Both the position numbers and the translations under genes were made by a program. Below are positions 8,147-15,231 of a stretch of DNA of 33,698 bases, piece after piece (the stretch's first letter is position 1; each line of letters starts with the position of its first letter). Where the stretch lies: assembly GCA_025463865.1 (NCBI GenBank), contig JAODBH010000047.1, positions 1 to 33,698 of the forward strand, in the 5' to 3' direction. A model generated the notes under the pieces. It had not been told where the DNA came from, made no database searches, and saw only the letters and a program-made list of their open reading frames with translations. The stretch is from Actinomycetes bacterium (lineage in GTDB: Bacteria > Actinomycetota > Acidimicrobiia > IMCC26256 > Chersky-534).

Positions 8147-8950
8147 TCAAGCGAAGGTGAACGCGATGACGTTGACGCCGTAGTTCGGCGGCCCGCTCGT
8201 AATCGGCGCGCCCCAGACGAAGTCCAGCTGGAACTGGGTGCATCCGCTGTGCGCGGGGTTGGACTGGCCGACGCCTTGGTTGCGGTCACATTCGTATCCG
8301 GCGTTGTGGTCCAAACCGTTCGGGGCTTGTCCCGGAGGGTTCTTGTTGTCGGCGTTCCCCACGCAGCCTGCGCAGGGCTTGTTCGAGTTCCCGTTCCCGT
8401 TCCCGTTCTGCGAGGCACTGCCGTCACAGGTGCTGTTGTATGCACCGCTCTGGTTTGCGCCGTTGCCACTGAAGTTCGGGGTGCTGTCGTTCGGGTTGGG
8501 GCAGTTCGGTCCGACCGTCGTCGGGGGCGCGACGATGCTCAGCGTGTGCGTCCCCTCCGTGAACGTTCCGGTACTGCTGCTGAACGCCGTCTGTTGCGTG
8601 TTGTAGCTCGCGTTCGGCGATCGGTACGACGCGAACCCGAGCTGCGCCGTACATCCCGGTGCGACGTTGAAGCTGACGACGATCGAATCGCCCGACCGGG
8701 CTCCGTTCAAGGTCGAGGATGTTGTCGTCGTTCCGTCGAGGTGAGTCATCGTGAACGTGTAGGAGGTGAGCGCATTGGCGGTGGTGCAGCCGCTCCCGGT
8801 CACCACTGCCGCCGACGCGGGTCCGGCCGCCAAACCGAACCCGGCGAGGCAGGCAACGGTGGCGATCGCCAGCCCAGCAGCTCTCGTACGAACTCGCAGC
8901 CGCGCCATCCCATTGCGACCTGAACTGGTCCCTGCTCGCCCAAGTTTCAT
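8147..8950 (-). CDS. Exported Asn/Gly-rich protein of unknown function
   Basis: The 267-residue protein begins with a basic segment and a hydrophobic stretch (AAGLAIATVACLAGFGLAAG) ending in an ASA-A signal-peptidase-I-type site near residue 48, so it is secreted. The mature part has a beta-rich domain (VVTGSGCTTANALTSYTFTM; ARSGDSIVVSFNVAPGC), then a low-complexity Asn/Gly/Ser region with closely spaced cysteines (NGNGNGNSNKPCAGCVGN), and ends in hydrophobic strands. Six or more cysteines suggest disulphides outside the cell. ATG at 8950 has GGGAGGA 5-6 bases upstream; longer in-frame forms add no signal. I do not recognise a family. A surface or matrix role is suggested only by its neighbours. 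Confidence 0.75.
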   Translation of the reverse strand: MKLGRAGTSSGRNGMARLRVRTRAAGLAIATVACLAGFGLAAGPASAAVVTGSGCTTANALTSYTFTMTHLDGTTTTSSTLNGARSGDSIVVSFNVAPGCTAQLGFASYRSPNASYNTQQTAFSSSTGTFTEGTHTLSIVAPPTTVGPNCPNPNDSTPNFSGNGANQSGAYNSTCDGSASQNGNGNGNSNKPCAGCVGNADNKNPPGQAPNGLDHNAGYECDRNQGVGQSNPAHSGCTQFQLDFVWGAPITSGPPNYGVNVIAFTFA

Positions 8951-8997
8951 GAGGTCCTCCCTACGGCGCAGCCTTCCAATGGCTGACGACAAATTGG

Positions 8998-9026
8998 ACC
9001 ATAACCATCCCGTCCGTGGCGGCAAA
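8998..9026 (-). promoter_or_regulatory. Possible promoter of the exported Asn/Gly-rich protein
   Basis: On the minus strand TTTGCC (9026-9021) and TATGGT (9003-8998) are separated by 17 bases and would start transcription about 40 bases before the ATG at 8950. The match to consensus is modest. Confidence 0.3.
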
Positions 9027-9072
9027 CTTCCCTACCGCATTTGACCACGCTGAGTGGTACTGGGTCAGAGAA

Positions 9073-9101
9073 CTCCTGCGCACCGGGTGGAAACGCAGGA
9101 G
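9073..9101. terminator. Hairpin downstream of the LAFTG membrane protein gene
   Basis: CTCCTGCG and CGCAGGAG form an 8 bp perfect stem with a 13-base loop, 64 bases after the stop of the minus-strand gene ending at 9165. It may end that transcript; the loop is large and no T tract follows. Confidence 0.4.
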
Positions 9102-9164
9102 ACGACGCGGTCGCCTCCGGACGATTGCGGCGCGCGCGCTCGAGCGACGATCCGCCCCGACGAC

Positions 9165-9473
9165 CTACACGCCGGCACCGGCTTTGAAGGCGGCGGAGTC
9201 GGCGAGGTGGGCGAGGTCCTGGAGGTTCGGGTCGTCGGTGGTGCGCGCGAAGCGCTTGCCGAAGACGACGGCGAACGCGCCGATGATCAGGCTGACGACG
9301 CCCAGCACGGTGAGGAGCAGGGTGCCTGCGCCGACGCCGGTGAATGCGAGGACGTCTCCGCTGTGGACGCCGGCGACGGAAGGCCCGGCGCTGGCGACGG
9401 AGCTGACCGCGCCGAGACCCGCGGTGCTGGGGTCGGTGATGCTGATGCCTTGGACACTGACGGTTGCGCTCAT
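9165..9473 (-). CDS. Small single-helix membrane protein with LAFTG motif
   Basis: The 102-residue protein has a Ser/Ala/Val/Gly-rich N-terminal half, the pentapeptide LAFTG at 42-46, a hydrophobic helix at about 48-71 (GAGTLLLTVLGVVSLIIGAF and on) and a basic KRFAR at 73-77, then a 25-residue acidic-to-neutral tail. LAxTG-hydrophobic-basic is the layout recognised by class E sortases of actinobacteria, but there is no N-terminal signal peptide and the tail after the helix is longer than usual, so wall anchoring is not secure. ATG at 9473 has AGGAAA 5 bases upstream. It follows the glycosyltransferase by 65 bases on the same strand and is probably co-transcribed. Function unknown. Confidence 0.72.
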   Translation of the reverse strand: MSATVSVQGISITDPSTAGLGAVSSVASAGPSVAGVHSGDVLAFTGVGAGTLLLTVLGVVSLIIGAFAVVFGKRFARTTDDPNLQDLAHLADSAAFKAGAGV

Positions 9474-9538
9474 TGGGGTTTCCTGTTCTGTGGGGGAGCC
9501 GGCGTTTTCGTCGGCCCGGACTTCGGATGGGGCAGGGT

Positions 9539-10666
9539 TCAGGCGGCTTGGTCGATCGGCGCCGGTGCGTATCGAGTGGGCGAGGCCCAGGTGCAGGACT
9601 CGACCACGGGTTGACGGATGGTCTTGATGAAGGCGTGGGCGAAGTTGACCCGTTGGATCCAGTCCACGACGACGAGGGCCGGGAACATGACGGCGAGCCG
9701 CCACTTGCGCAGTGCGATCGCCCCGATCACCGCCCAGAGCGCGTAGCCGCCGAGGTATGTGGCCAAGAAGCGCAACGGCGTCATGTTCGTGTAGGTCGCC
9801 GCGACGGCGATCATCACCGGCCACAGGACGACGTAGGCGATCCAGTCGATGATGAGACCGATGTACGCGGCGTCGAACAAGGTGGCCTTGCGGCCGATCT
9901 TGTGGCCGTGGATGCCCTGCATCGTGCCCCACAGCCAGCGGAGGTTCTGGCCGTACCACTCCTTCATGGTGGTCGGGTCCTGCACCCAGGCCTTGGCGCG
10001 CGGGGCGTACACGATGCGGCCGAGCTTGCGTCGGTGGGTCTCGAGGGTCCAGTAGGTGTCGTCGACGATGTACGGCGTGCGCTCGACCGCCACTTCCATG
10101 AGCAGATCCGTGCGGTACATCGAGTTCGATCCGGAGATGCAGTTCATGACGTTGGCCAGCGACTGTCCCCGGCGGATGAAGAGCTGGTACTTCCAATAGC
10201 CGAAGGCCCGGGCCGCGACCCACGGGTTCCAGCGGACCGAATGGCGCCAGTCGGAGAGCGTCTTGCCGACGACGATCGCGACGCCCGCGTTCATGCGACG
10301 GAGGCACTCCTCGATGAAGTCGTCCGCGAGCGTGGTGTCGTCGTCGATCACCGTGACCGTCTCGTAGCGCCGGTCGATGCCGAAGTGCCGGAGCGCTCGA
10401 TGGATGGCCGCGGGCTTGCCCACGTTCGTCTCGAGGGCCAGGACCTCGGCCCCCGCGGCCCGGGCGACCTCGGCCGTGGCGTCGCTGCTGCCGTCCGAGA
10501 CGACGAACACGGGACACTGCTTGCGGGCGTTGCGGACCGCGTTGGCGATCATCGCCTCACCGTTGCGGCACGCGATGAGCACACACGCGGGATCCCGTGA
10601 CGGTGTCCCGGCAGGTGACGAAGGTCCACGTGCGTCGTTCTCGTCGAGTGCAGTTGCTCCTGGCAT
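9539..10666 (-). CDS. Membrane-bound family 2 glycosyltransferase (QxxRW type)
   Basis: The 375-residue protein is a GT-A fold family 2 glycosyltransferase: nucleotide-sugar strand CVLIACRNGEAMIANAV at 28-44, VSDGSSD at 56-62, metal-binding DDD at 108-110, acceptor-site ISGSNSMYR at 177-185, VDDTYW at 201-206 and QNLRW (QxxRW) at 240-244. The C-terminal third has three to four membrane helices (about 267-293, 299-318 and 325-340). This layout is shared by processive polysaccharide synthases such as hyaluronan, poly-GlcNAc and chitin-like synthases, so it probably makes an extracellular polymer and extrudes it through the membrane. ATG at 10666 has AAGGGG 5 bases upstream; the longer frame upstream is rejected. 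The product sugar is unknown. Its neighbours are secreted proteins. Confidence 0.9.
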   Translation of the reverse strand: MPGATALDENDARGPSSPAGTPSRDPACVLIACRNGEAMIANAVRNARKQCPVFVVSDGSSDATAEVARAAGAEVLALETNVGKPAAIHRALRHFGIDRRYETVTVIDDDTTLADDFIEECLRRMNAGVAIVVGKTLSDWRHSVRWNPWVAARAFGYWKYQLFIRRGQSLANVMNCISGSNSMYRTDLLMEVAVERTPYIVDDTYWTLETHRRKLGRIVYAPRAKAWVQDPTTMKEWYGQNLRWLWGTMQGIHGHKIGRKATLFDAAYIGLIIDWIAYVVLWPVMIAVAATYTNMTPLRFLATYLGGYALWAVIGAIALRKWRLAVMFPALVVVDWIQRVNFAHAFIKTIRQPVVESCTWASPTRYAPAPIDQAA

Positions 10667-10714
10667 TTCGACCCCTTGATGCAGGGCCGGGAAACGCTCG
10701 CGACGAAACGCGAA

Positions 10715-10748
10715 GAACCCGGCCACCGAATGTTCCGGGGCCGGGTTC
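10715..10748. promoter_or_regulatory. Inverted repeat in the glycosyltransferase leader
   Basis: GAACCCGGCC (10715-10724) and GGCCGGGTTC (10739-10748) are perfect complements across a 14-base spacer, 49-82 bases upstream of the glycosyltransferase ATG. It could be an RNA hairpin in the leader or a protein-binding site. Confidence 0.4.
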
Positions 10749-11020
10749 GCGTGACTCCCCGCCAGCTCAGCGACCAATTGAACGCCGACGGATCGATGTC
10801 TCCCCGAGCGTTCGAACGCTGCGTGATCGCTCGAACTCTCTCCGTGAACTATGCGCGCTCGACATCGAGGTCGCAAGCGAAACGGCGACATTTGCGGTCG
10901 CTCGGGGCACAAATGAGGCCGACGACCTAGGTGCGCGTCCGGGAATGCAGCGGGGCATCGCGCCGGAGTCGACTCGCGTAGGCCGTAGGGCTCATATCGA
11001 CGCCGCGGTCACGAAAAGCG

Positions 11021-11050
11021 TTGACCCGAACGCACACCGTACGTGATATT
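11021..11050 (+). promoter_or_regulatory. Candidate promoter of the TasA-like gene
   Basis: TTGACC (11021-11026, five of six matches) and GATATT (11045-11050, four of six) are 18 bases apart. The predicted start near 11057 coincides with the first base of the leader hairpin, giving an untranslated leader of about 140 bases. Confidence 0.5.
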
Positions 11051-11056
11051 CGCCCG

Positions 11057-11178
11057 GTCCGATCCGCCACTGCGTGTGGCAATCGGACAGGGCGGAGCAT
11101 TGATCTGCTGGCCGTGATGGTCGCCGATGGCCGGCAGGGAGCTAGGGCGAAACCGACGCCATGTCGTGTTCCTCTAGC
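11057..11178 (+). promoter_or_regulatory. Structured 5' leader with three predicted hairpins
   Basis: Hairpin 1 (11057-11088) pairs GTCCGAT with ATCGGAC and, inside it, GCCAC with GTGGC around a TGCGT loop. Hairpin 2 (11105-11137) pairs CTGCTGGCC with GGCCGGCAG, with one G-U. Hairpin 3 pairs 11141-11147 with 11172-11178 and ends four bases before the AAGGAG ribosome site at 11182. The layout would suit a cis-regulatory RNA controlling ribosome access, but I could not match it to a known riboswitch class. Confidence 0.45.
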
Positions 11179-11195
11179 CCCAAGGAGTGTTCCTC

Positions 11196-11642
11196 ATGCG
11201 CAAGATTCCCGGCCGGCTCGCGGTCGTTCTCGGCCTCGTGTTCGCCCTCGCCGTCGGCGGCGTCGCCTACGCGTACTTCACCACCACCGGTGCCGGCACC
11301 GGCACCGCGACCAGCGGCACCAGCAGCGCGCTGGTCCTGCATGGCACCACGTCCACCACGCTGTACCCGGGCACGTCGTCCGCCGTGAACTTCACGGTCG
11401 ACAACAACTCACCGGGCCACCAGCAGCTGGGAACCATCACGCTCACCTCGGTGAGCACCGACGCCGCGCACTCCGGCTGTGTCACCAGCGACTTCACCAT
11501 GCCCAACGTGTCGGTGAACCAGGACCTCGCGAACGGGAGCGGCCAAGCCGTCACCGCCACGGGCACCATCTCGTGGGCGAACAACGGCAACCAGGACGCC
11601 TGCAAGGGCGCACCGCTGACGCTGAACCTCACCAGCAACTAG
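11196..11642 (+). CDS. TasA/camelysin-like secreted protein with SipW-type signal peptide
   Basis: The 148-residue protein starts MRKIPGRLAVVLGLVFALAV, a basic n-region and hydrophobic core, followed by GGVAYAYFTTTGAGTGTA. The A-Y-A-Y-F-T-T-T junction is the hallmark of SipW-dependent signal peptides found on TasA/camelysin matrix fibre proteins. The mature part is a small Thr/Ser/Val/Asn-rich beta-sandwich (SSAVNFTVDNNSPGHQQLGT and on) with two cysteines that may pair. ATG at 11196 has AAGGAG 8 bases upstream; a GTG nine bases earlier lies inside that site. It precedes a second protein with the same kind of signal by 97 bases. No SipW-type peptidase gene is in the window. A fibre or matrix role is inferred from the signal class. 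Confidence 0.82.
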   Translation: MRKIPGRLAVVLGLVFALAVGGVAYAYFTTTGAGTGTATSGTSSALVLHGTTSTTLYPGTSSAVNFTVDNNSPGHQQLGTITLTSVSTDAAHSGCVTSDFTMPNVSVNQDLANGSGQAVTATGTISWANNGNQDACKGAPLTLNLTSN

Positions 11643-11653
11643 TCCGTCGGGCC

Positions 11654-11686
11654 GGTGGAGGGATGGGCTTCGCTCATCCCTCCACC
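11654..11686 (+). terminator. Strong intergenic hairpin between the two surface-protein genes
   Basis: GGTGGAGGGATG (11654-11665) pairs perfectly with CATCCCTCCACC (11675-11686), extended by one G-U and one G-C around a CTTCG loop. It lies 12 bases after the TasA-like stop and 54 bases before the next ATG. It probably terminates most transcripts, or partly attenuates the downstream gene. Confidence 0.75.
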
Positions 11687-11739
11687 AACCGTCGCAGCTC
11701 TTCCGCCCCGCCACCCGAGATCGACCAAGGACCCCTCCG

Positions 11740-13023
11740 ATGCGCCCAGCCCGCCGTCACCCGAGCACAACGAGAAGCGCCACGCTGGTCGTGGCTGTTG
11801 TCGTCGTCCTCGGTTCGATCGTCGGGCCGATCGCGTCCGCGTGGGCCGCCTTCAGCTCCACCGGGAGTGGGACCGCCACCGGCACCGTCACCACGCTGGC
11901 GGCTCCTGGAAACGTCGCGGGTACGCCGTCGGGATCCACGGTGCACGTCAGCTGGACCGGCGTCACCTCGCCGGCCGGCGGCACGGCGAACCTCGGCTAC
12001 TGGGTGCGTCGCTCGGTGGGTGGCTCACCGACCGACGCATGCGGCAGTTCACAAGCCGTACCGCTCCCTGCGCCCGCCGTGTCGTGCGACGACACCGCCG
12101 TCGCTGCCGGCACGTACACGTACACCGTGACCGCGGTCTTCCGCTCCTGGACCTCGCAGAGCGCAGCCAGCAACAACGTCACCGTGACCTCGGCCGCCCA
12201 GGTCGCCTCCCTGTCGCCTTCCACGATCGGCCAAGGCGCGACCAACGTCGTCGTGGCCGTCACCGGGACCGGCTTCGTCTCCGGCGCGTCCCTCACGTCG
12301 TCGTTCTCGGGGTCGGGGGTCGCCGTGAGCTCGACGACCTTCGTCAGCTCGACGAGCTTGTCGCTCAACGTCGCGGTGTCGCCCGGGGCAACGGTCGGCA
12401 ACAACTACACCTACCAGCTCACCAACGGAAACGGCGGCACCACCACCAAGACGAACGCCGTCACCATCACCGCGCGGCCCACCGTCACGTCGACGAGTCC
12501 GACGAGCCGCGCTCAGGGAACCTCGAGTCAGAACATCACCGTGTCGGGCACCGGCTTCGTCAACGGTGCAGCCACCACGTTCTCGGGTGCGGGGATCACG
12601 GTCAACTCGACGACCTTCGTGAGCTCGACCTCGTTGACGGCCAACATCTCGATCGCGACGGGCGCGTCCCTCGGCGGCCGCAGCATCACGGTCACCAACC
12701 CCGACGGTGGTACCGGTACGGGGACCGGCATCTTCACGGTCAACGCCGCACCGACCATCACATCGCCGACGATCGCGAGCCCGGTCAATCCCGGCCACAA
12801 CAACAGCACCACGTTCACCATGACCGGTACGAACTTCGTCAACGGACTGACCGTCACGGGCACCGGATCCGCCAACGTCAACACGTTCACGTGGCTCAGC
12901 GCCACCAGCATCAGCGTCAAGGTCACCGGAAGCGGCGGCAGCGGTGCGAACGGTGGCTTCACGGTCACCAACCCCGACGGGGGCACGGTCACCTCGCCGA
13001 CTGGAAGCTTCAAGAACGGATAG
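11740..13023 (+). CDS. Secreted repeat protein: Fn3-like domain plus three IPT/TIG-like repeats
   Basis: The 427-residue protein has a basic n-region, a hydrophobic core (TLVVAVVVVLGSIVGPIASA) and the junction AWAAFSSTGSGTATG, again like a SipW-type signal. Residues about 55-150 look like a fibronectin type III domain (PGNVAGTPSGSTVHVSWTGV; YTYTVTAVFRSWTSQSAASN). Three IPT/TIG-like Ig repeats follow at about 152-246, 247-336 and 337-427, each with a GTGFVSGA/GTGFVNGA/GTNFVNGL strand and an STTFVSSTSL-type strand. These domains are typical of extracellular adhesion or matrix proteins. ATG at 11740 has AAGGA 8 bases upstream. There is no membrane anchor or sorting signal at the C-terminus, so it is either released or bound to partners such as the TasA-like neighbour. 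Confidence 0.83.
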   Translation: MRPARRHPSTTRSATLVVAVVVVLGSIVGPIASAWAAFSSTGSGTATGTVTTLAAPGNVAGTPSGSTVHVSWTGVTSPAGGTANLGYWVRRSVGGSPTDACGSSQAVPLPAPAVSCDDTAVAAGTYTYTVTAVFRSWTSQSAASNNVTVTSAAQVASLSPSTIGQGATNVVVAVTGTGFVSGASLTSSFSGSGVAVSSTTFVSSTSLSLNVAVSPGATVGNNYTYQLTNGNGGTTTKTNAVTITARPTVTSTSPTSRAQGTSSQNITVSGTGFVNGAATTFSGAGITVNSTTFVSSTSLTANISIATGASLGGRSITVTNPDGGTGTGTGIFTVNAAPTITSPTIASPVNPGHNNSTTFTMTGTNFVNGLTVTGTGSANVNTFTWLSATSISVKVTGSGGSGANGGFTVTNPDGGTVTSPTGSFKNG

Positions 13024-13030
13024 TCGGCTG

Positions 13031-13049
13031 GCGCAGAGCTCCGCTGCGC
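13031..13049. terminator. Weak hairpin between convergent genes
   Basis: GCGCAG and CTGCGC form a 6 bp stem with a 7-base loop between the repeat protein and the phospholipase-D-like gene, reaching the latter's stop codon. It could act on both strands; it is weak. Confidence 0.3.
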
Positions 13050-14248
13050 TACTCGACGGGGCGCATCGGCGACACGATCGTCTCCCGCACGCGCTGGAGG
13101 AACGAGCGCTCGGCCCACCGGGTCGGATCGAGCATCACGCTTCGTTCGAGGTCGTTTTCGAATTGACCGTCGAGTTGGCTGACCACTCCCGGATCGATGA
13201 CGACGAGATTGATCTCGTCGTCGAGCGTGACGGACCGGGCGTTGAAGTTGGCGGATCCGATGGTCGCGAAGAGGCCGTCGACGGTGATGACCTTGGCGTG
13301 GAGCATCGACGGCTGGTACGAGGCGACCCGAACGCCGTGTCGGAGCAGCGTCGCGTAGGACGACTCGGCCGCGAGTTGCACGAAGCGCTTGTCGGCGTGG
13401 GGCCCGGGCAGCAGGATCTCGACCTCGACGCCGCGATCGGCTGCGTCGCAGAGACGCGTGGTGAGGTCGTCGTCCGGGACGAAGTAGGCCGTCGTGATGC
13501 GGAGCCGCTGCTCCGCAAGCTGGAGAATCGAACGAAAGAGGAGCGCGACGTCGCTCTGACCGGGCCCTGCGGCACTTCGGACACACTGCACCACGGCGTC
13601 GCCCGCTTGCGGCTGTTCCGGGAAGCGATCGACGCCGGGTTCGAACAGGTCGAGGTGGGTCTCGGCCCAATCGGCGAGAAATGCGGCACGGAGGCCGTCG
13701 ACCGCGGGACCGTCGATGCGGAAGTGGGTGTCCCGCCATTCGTGCTCGTTGCGGGCGTCGCCCTTCCATTCGTCCGCGATGCCGACTCCACCCGTGAACC
13801 CCACCGCCTCGTCGATCACCAGCAGCTTGCGATGGGTCCGGTGGTTCATGCGCCCGAGCTGCAGACGGCTGAGCGGTCGAAACCACCGGACGACGACGCC
13901 GGCGCGCTCCATGTCGCGGATGAGCGCCCGGTCCATGGGGTGCGCGCCCCAGCCGTCGAGCAGCACGCGGACGCGCACGCCGGCGTTCGCCCGCCCGGCG
14001 AGCGCGCGAGCGAACCGCGTACCGATCTCGCCGTCCCAGTAGACGAAGGTGAGGAAGTCGATCGTGTGCTCGGCGTGGTCGATCGCATCGAGCATGGCCG
14101 GGAAGATGCGGTCGCCGTTGAGGAGCACGTCGATCCGGTTGCCTTCGGTGGCGGCGACCCCGAGCACGCCTTCCAGCGTCCGCCGGACCTGGTTGATCGG
14201 GTCCGGGTCGGCTTCCGCAGCGGCGGAATCGGTGGTGGCGGCCGTCAC
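13049..14248 (-). CDS. Phospholipase D-type cardiolipin synthase-like enzyme (ClsB-like)
   Basis: The 399-residue protein has two complete HKD motifs: His139-Lys141-Asp146 (HRKLLVID) followed by GFTGGVGIADEW, and His317-Lys319-Asp324 (HAKVITVD) followed by FATIGSANFNARS. There is no N-terminal membrane helix, which resembles ClsB-type enzymes of about 410 residues rather than ClsA. The likely reaction is phosphatidyl transfer that makes cardiolipin or related lipids at the membrane face. GTG at 14248 overlaps the stop of the upstream YihY/BrkB gene (GTGA), so the start fits the coupled operon PAP2, lipid kinase, YihY/BrkB, PLD. A longer upstream frame is a shadow of that gene. Other PLD-superfamily transferase activities remain possible. 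Confidence 0.9.
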   Translation of the reverse strand: MTAATTDSAAAEADPDPINQVRRTLEGVLGVAATEGNRIDVLLNGDRIFPAMLDAIDHAEHTIDFLTFVYWDGEIGTRFARALAGRANAGVRVRVLLDGWGAHPMDRALIRDMERAGVVVRWFRPLSRLQLGRMNHRTHRKLLVIDEAVGFTGGVGIADEWKGDARNEHEWRDTHFRIDGPAVDGLRAAFLADWAETHLDLFEPGVDRFPEQPQAGDAVVQCVRSAAGPGQSDVALLFRSILQLAEQRLRITTAYFVPDDDLTTRLCDAADRGVEVEILLPGPHADKRFVQLAAESSYATLLRHGVRVASYQPSMLHAKVITVDGLFATIGSANFNARSVTLDDEINLVVIDPGVVSQLDGQFENDLERSVMLDPTRWAERSFLQRVRETIVSPMRPVE

Positions 14249-15231
14249 CGAGCCGCCTGATGCGCGACCTCGCCCCGCCGAGCGCTCGTGGTGGAGTCGG
14301 GTTCGGACTCGGCCACCTTGGAGACGTCCTGAGGTTGCGCCGCGCCGGCGCGGACGGCTTCGAGCTGGGCCGCGACCGCCGCGCCGTAGAGGACGGCGAT
14401 GGCGGACAGGAGGGCCCAGATCAGGAGCGCCACCATGCCGGCGAGGGGACCATACGTCTGGCCGAACGAGGCGCTGAACGAGAAGAACCACGCCAGCCCG
14501 GCCGTGACCGCAGCCCAGAGCACCACGGACACGACCGAACCGAAGGCGAGCCACGACGGACTCGGTTGATGACGCCGGGGGCACCAACGCAACAACATCG
14601 TCACCGCCGCGCCGGTGAGGACGAGGCCGAGCGGCCACCGGCACGCGTTCCAGGTGGTCGAGAGCCATCCCTTGTTGAGCGAATCGCCGATGCTGCGACC
14701 GAAGGCAAGGGTGGCGAAGGCACCGGCACCCAAGGTGCCCGCGGTGAGCGCGAGCACGAATGCGAGCGCGTACTTCTGCACACTCGGGCGATCCTGCTCG
14801 ATCCCGTAGAGCCGGTTGAGGGCGCGTTCGAGCTGCCCCATCGCGGTGGTCCCGGCGATCAAGGAACCGAGGAGCCCCAGGATCAACGCGTCGAGCCGGT
14901 GGCCGGCCCCGTTCTGTTGGGCCTGGACGACGGCCTGTGTGAGCAGCCGTCCGGCCGGGCCGGGCGCGGCGTCGTGGATCGCCCGGACGATGACCTCGCT
15001 CAAACCGTCCTCACCGAGGAGGCTGGCGAACCCCACCAGGGCGATGAGGCCTTGGATCGCGACGAGGGAGGTCATGAACGCGAGGGAACGTGCGTGACTG
15101 AAGCCGTCGGCAACGCGGAGCCGCACGAAGGCGTCCTTCATCAGCCGCACGCGGCCCGTTGCAACCAGGGTTCGTCGCGCATCGTCATCGTCGAGCTCCC
15201 AGGTCTCCGGAACGAGCTTCGCGGTGCTCAT
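14245..15231 (-). CDS. YihY/BrkB-family integral membrane protein
   Basis: The 328-residue protein shows six predicted membrane helices and the family features: an N-terminal amphipathic segment (RLMKDAFVRLRVADGFSHARSLAF), GLIALVGFASLL, LLGSLIAGTTAMGQLERALNRLYGIEQDRP, FGRSIGDSL and FSASFGQTYGPLAGMVALLIWALLSAIAVLYGAAVAA. Family proteins were once called ribonuclease BN and are now regarded as transporter-like or lipid-linked membrane proteins; recent work has connected relatives to phospholipid handling, which agrees with its place between a lipid kinase and a PLD enzyme. Start ATG at 15231 overlaps the kinase stop (ATGA). A polar tail of about 45 residues follows the last helix. Exact activity unknown. 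Confidence 0.92.
   Translation of the reverse strand: MSTAKLVPETWELDDDDARRTLVATGRVRLMKDAFVRLRVADGFSHARSLAFMTSLVAIQGLIALVGFASLLGEDGLSEVIVRAIHDAAPGPAGRLLTQAVVQAQQNGAGHRLDALILGLLGSLIAGTTAMGQLERALNRLYGIEQDRPSVQKYALAFVLALTAGTLGAGAFATLAFGRSIGDSLNKGWLSTTWNACRWPLGLVLTGAAVTMLLRWCPRRHQPSPSWLAFGSVVSVVLWAAVTAGLAWFFSFSASFGQTYGPLAGMVALLIWALLSAIAVLYGAAVAAQLEAVRAGAAQPQDVSKVAESEPDSTTSARRGEVAHQAAR

Larger units (their letters stand above)
10667..11195. promoter_or_regulatory. 529 bp divergent control region between glycosyltransferase and TasA-like gene
   Basis: This is the longest gene-free stretch in the window. It holds a 10 bp inverted repeat near the glycosyltransferase (10715-10748), a plausible plus-strand promoter (11021-11050) and a structured leader (11057-11178). 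Frames that cross it are low-complexity Arg-rich shadows. The stretch 10749-11020 shows nothing else I can name. Confidence 0.6.

Noticed and set aside
9165-10517. One 450-codon minus-strand protein including the LAFTG region
   Set aside because: Only its last 102 residues are protein-like and they have their own ATG and ribosome site at 9473; the rest is a shadow of the glycosyltransferase.
11057-11178. Known riboswitch (c-di-GMP-I, c-di-AMP, cobalamin)
   Set aside because: The conserved loop sequences of these classes are not found. It is kept only as an unnamed structured leader.
11655-13166. 503-codon plus-strand frame overlapping the IPT-repeat gene
   Set aside because: Different frame from the repeat protein; an Arg/His-rich low-complexity translation and no signal peptide.
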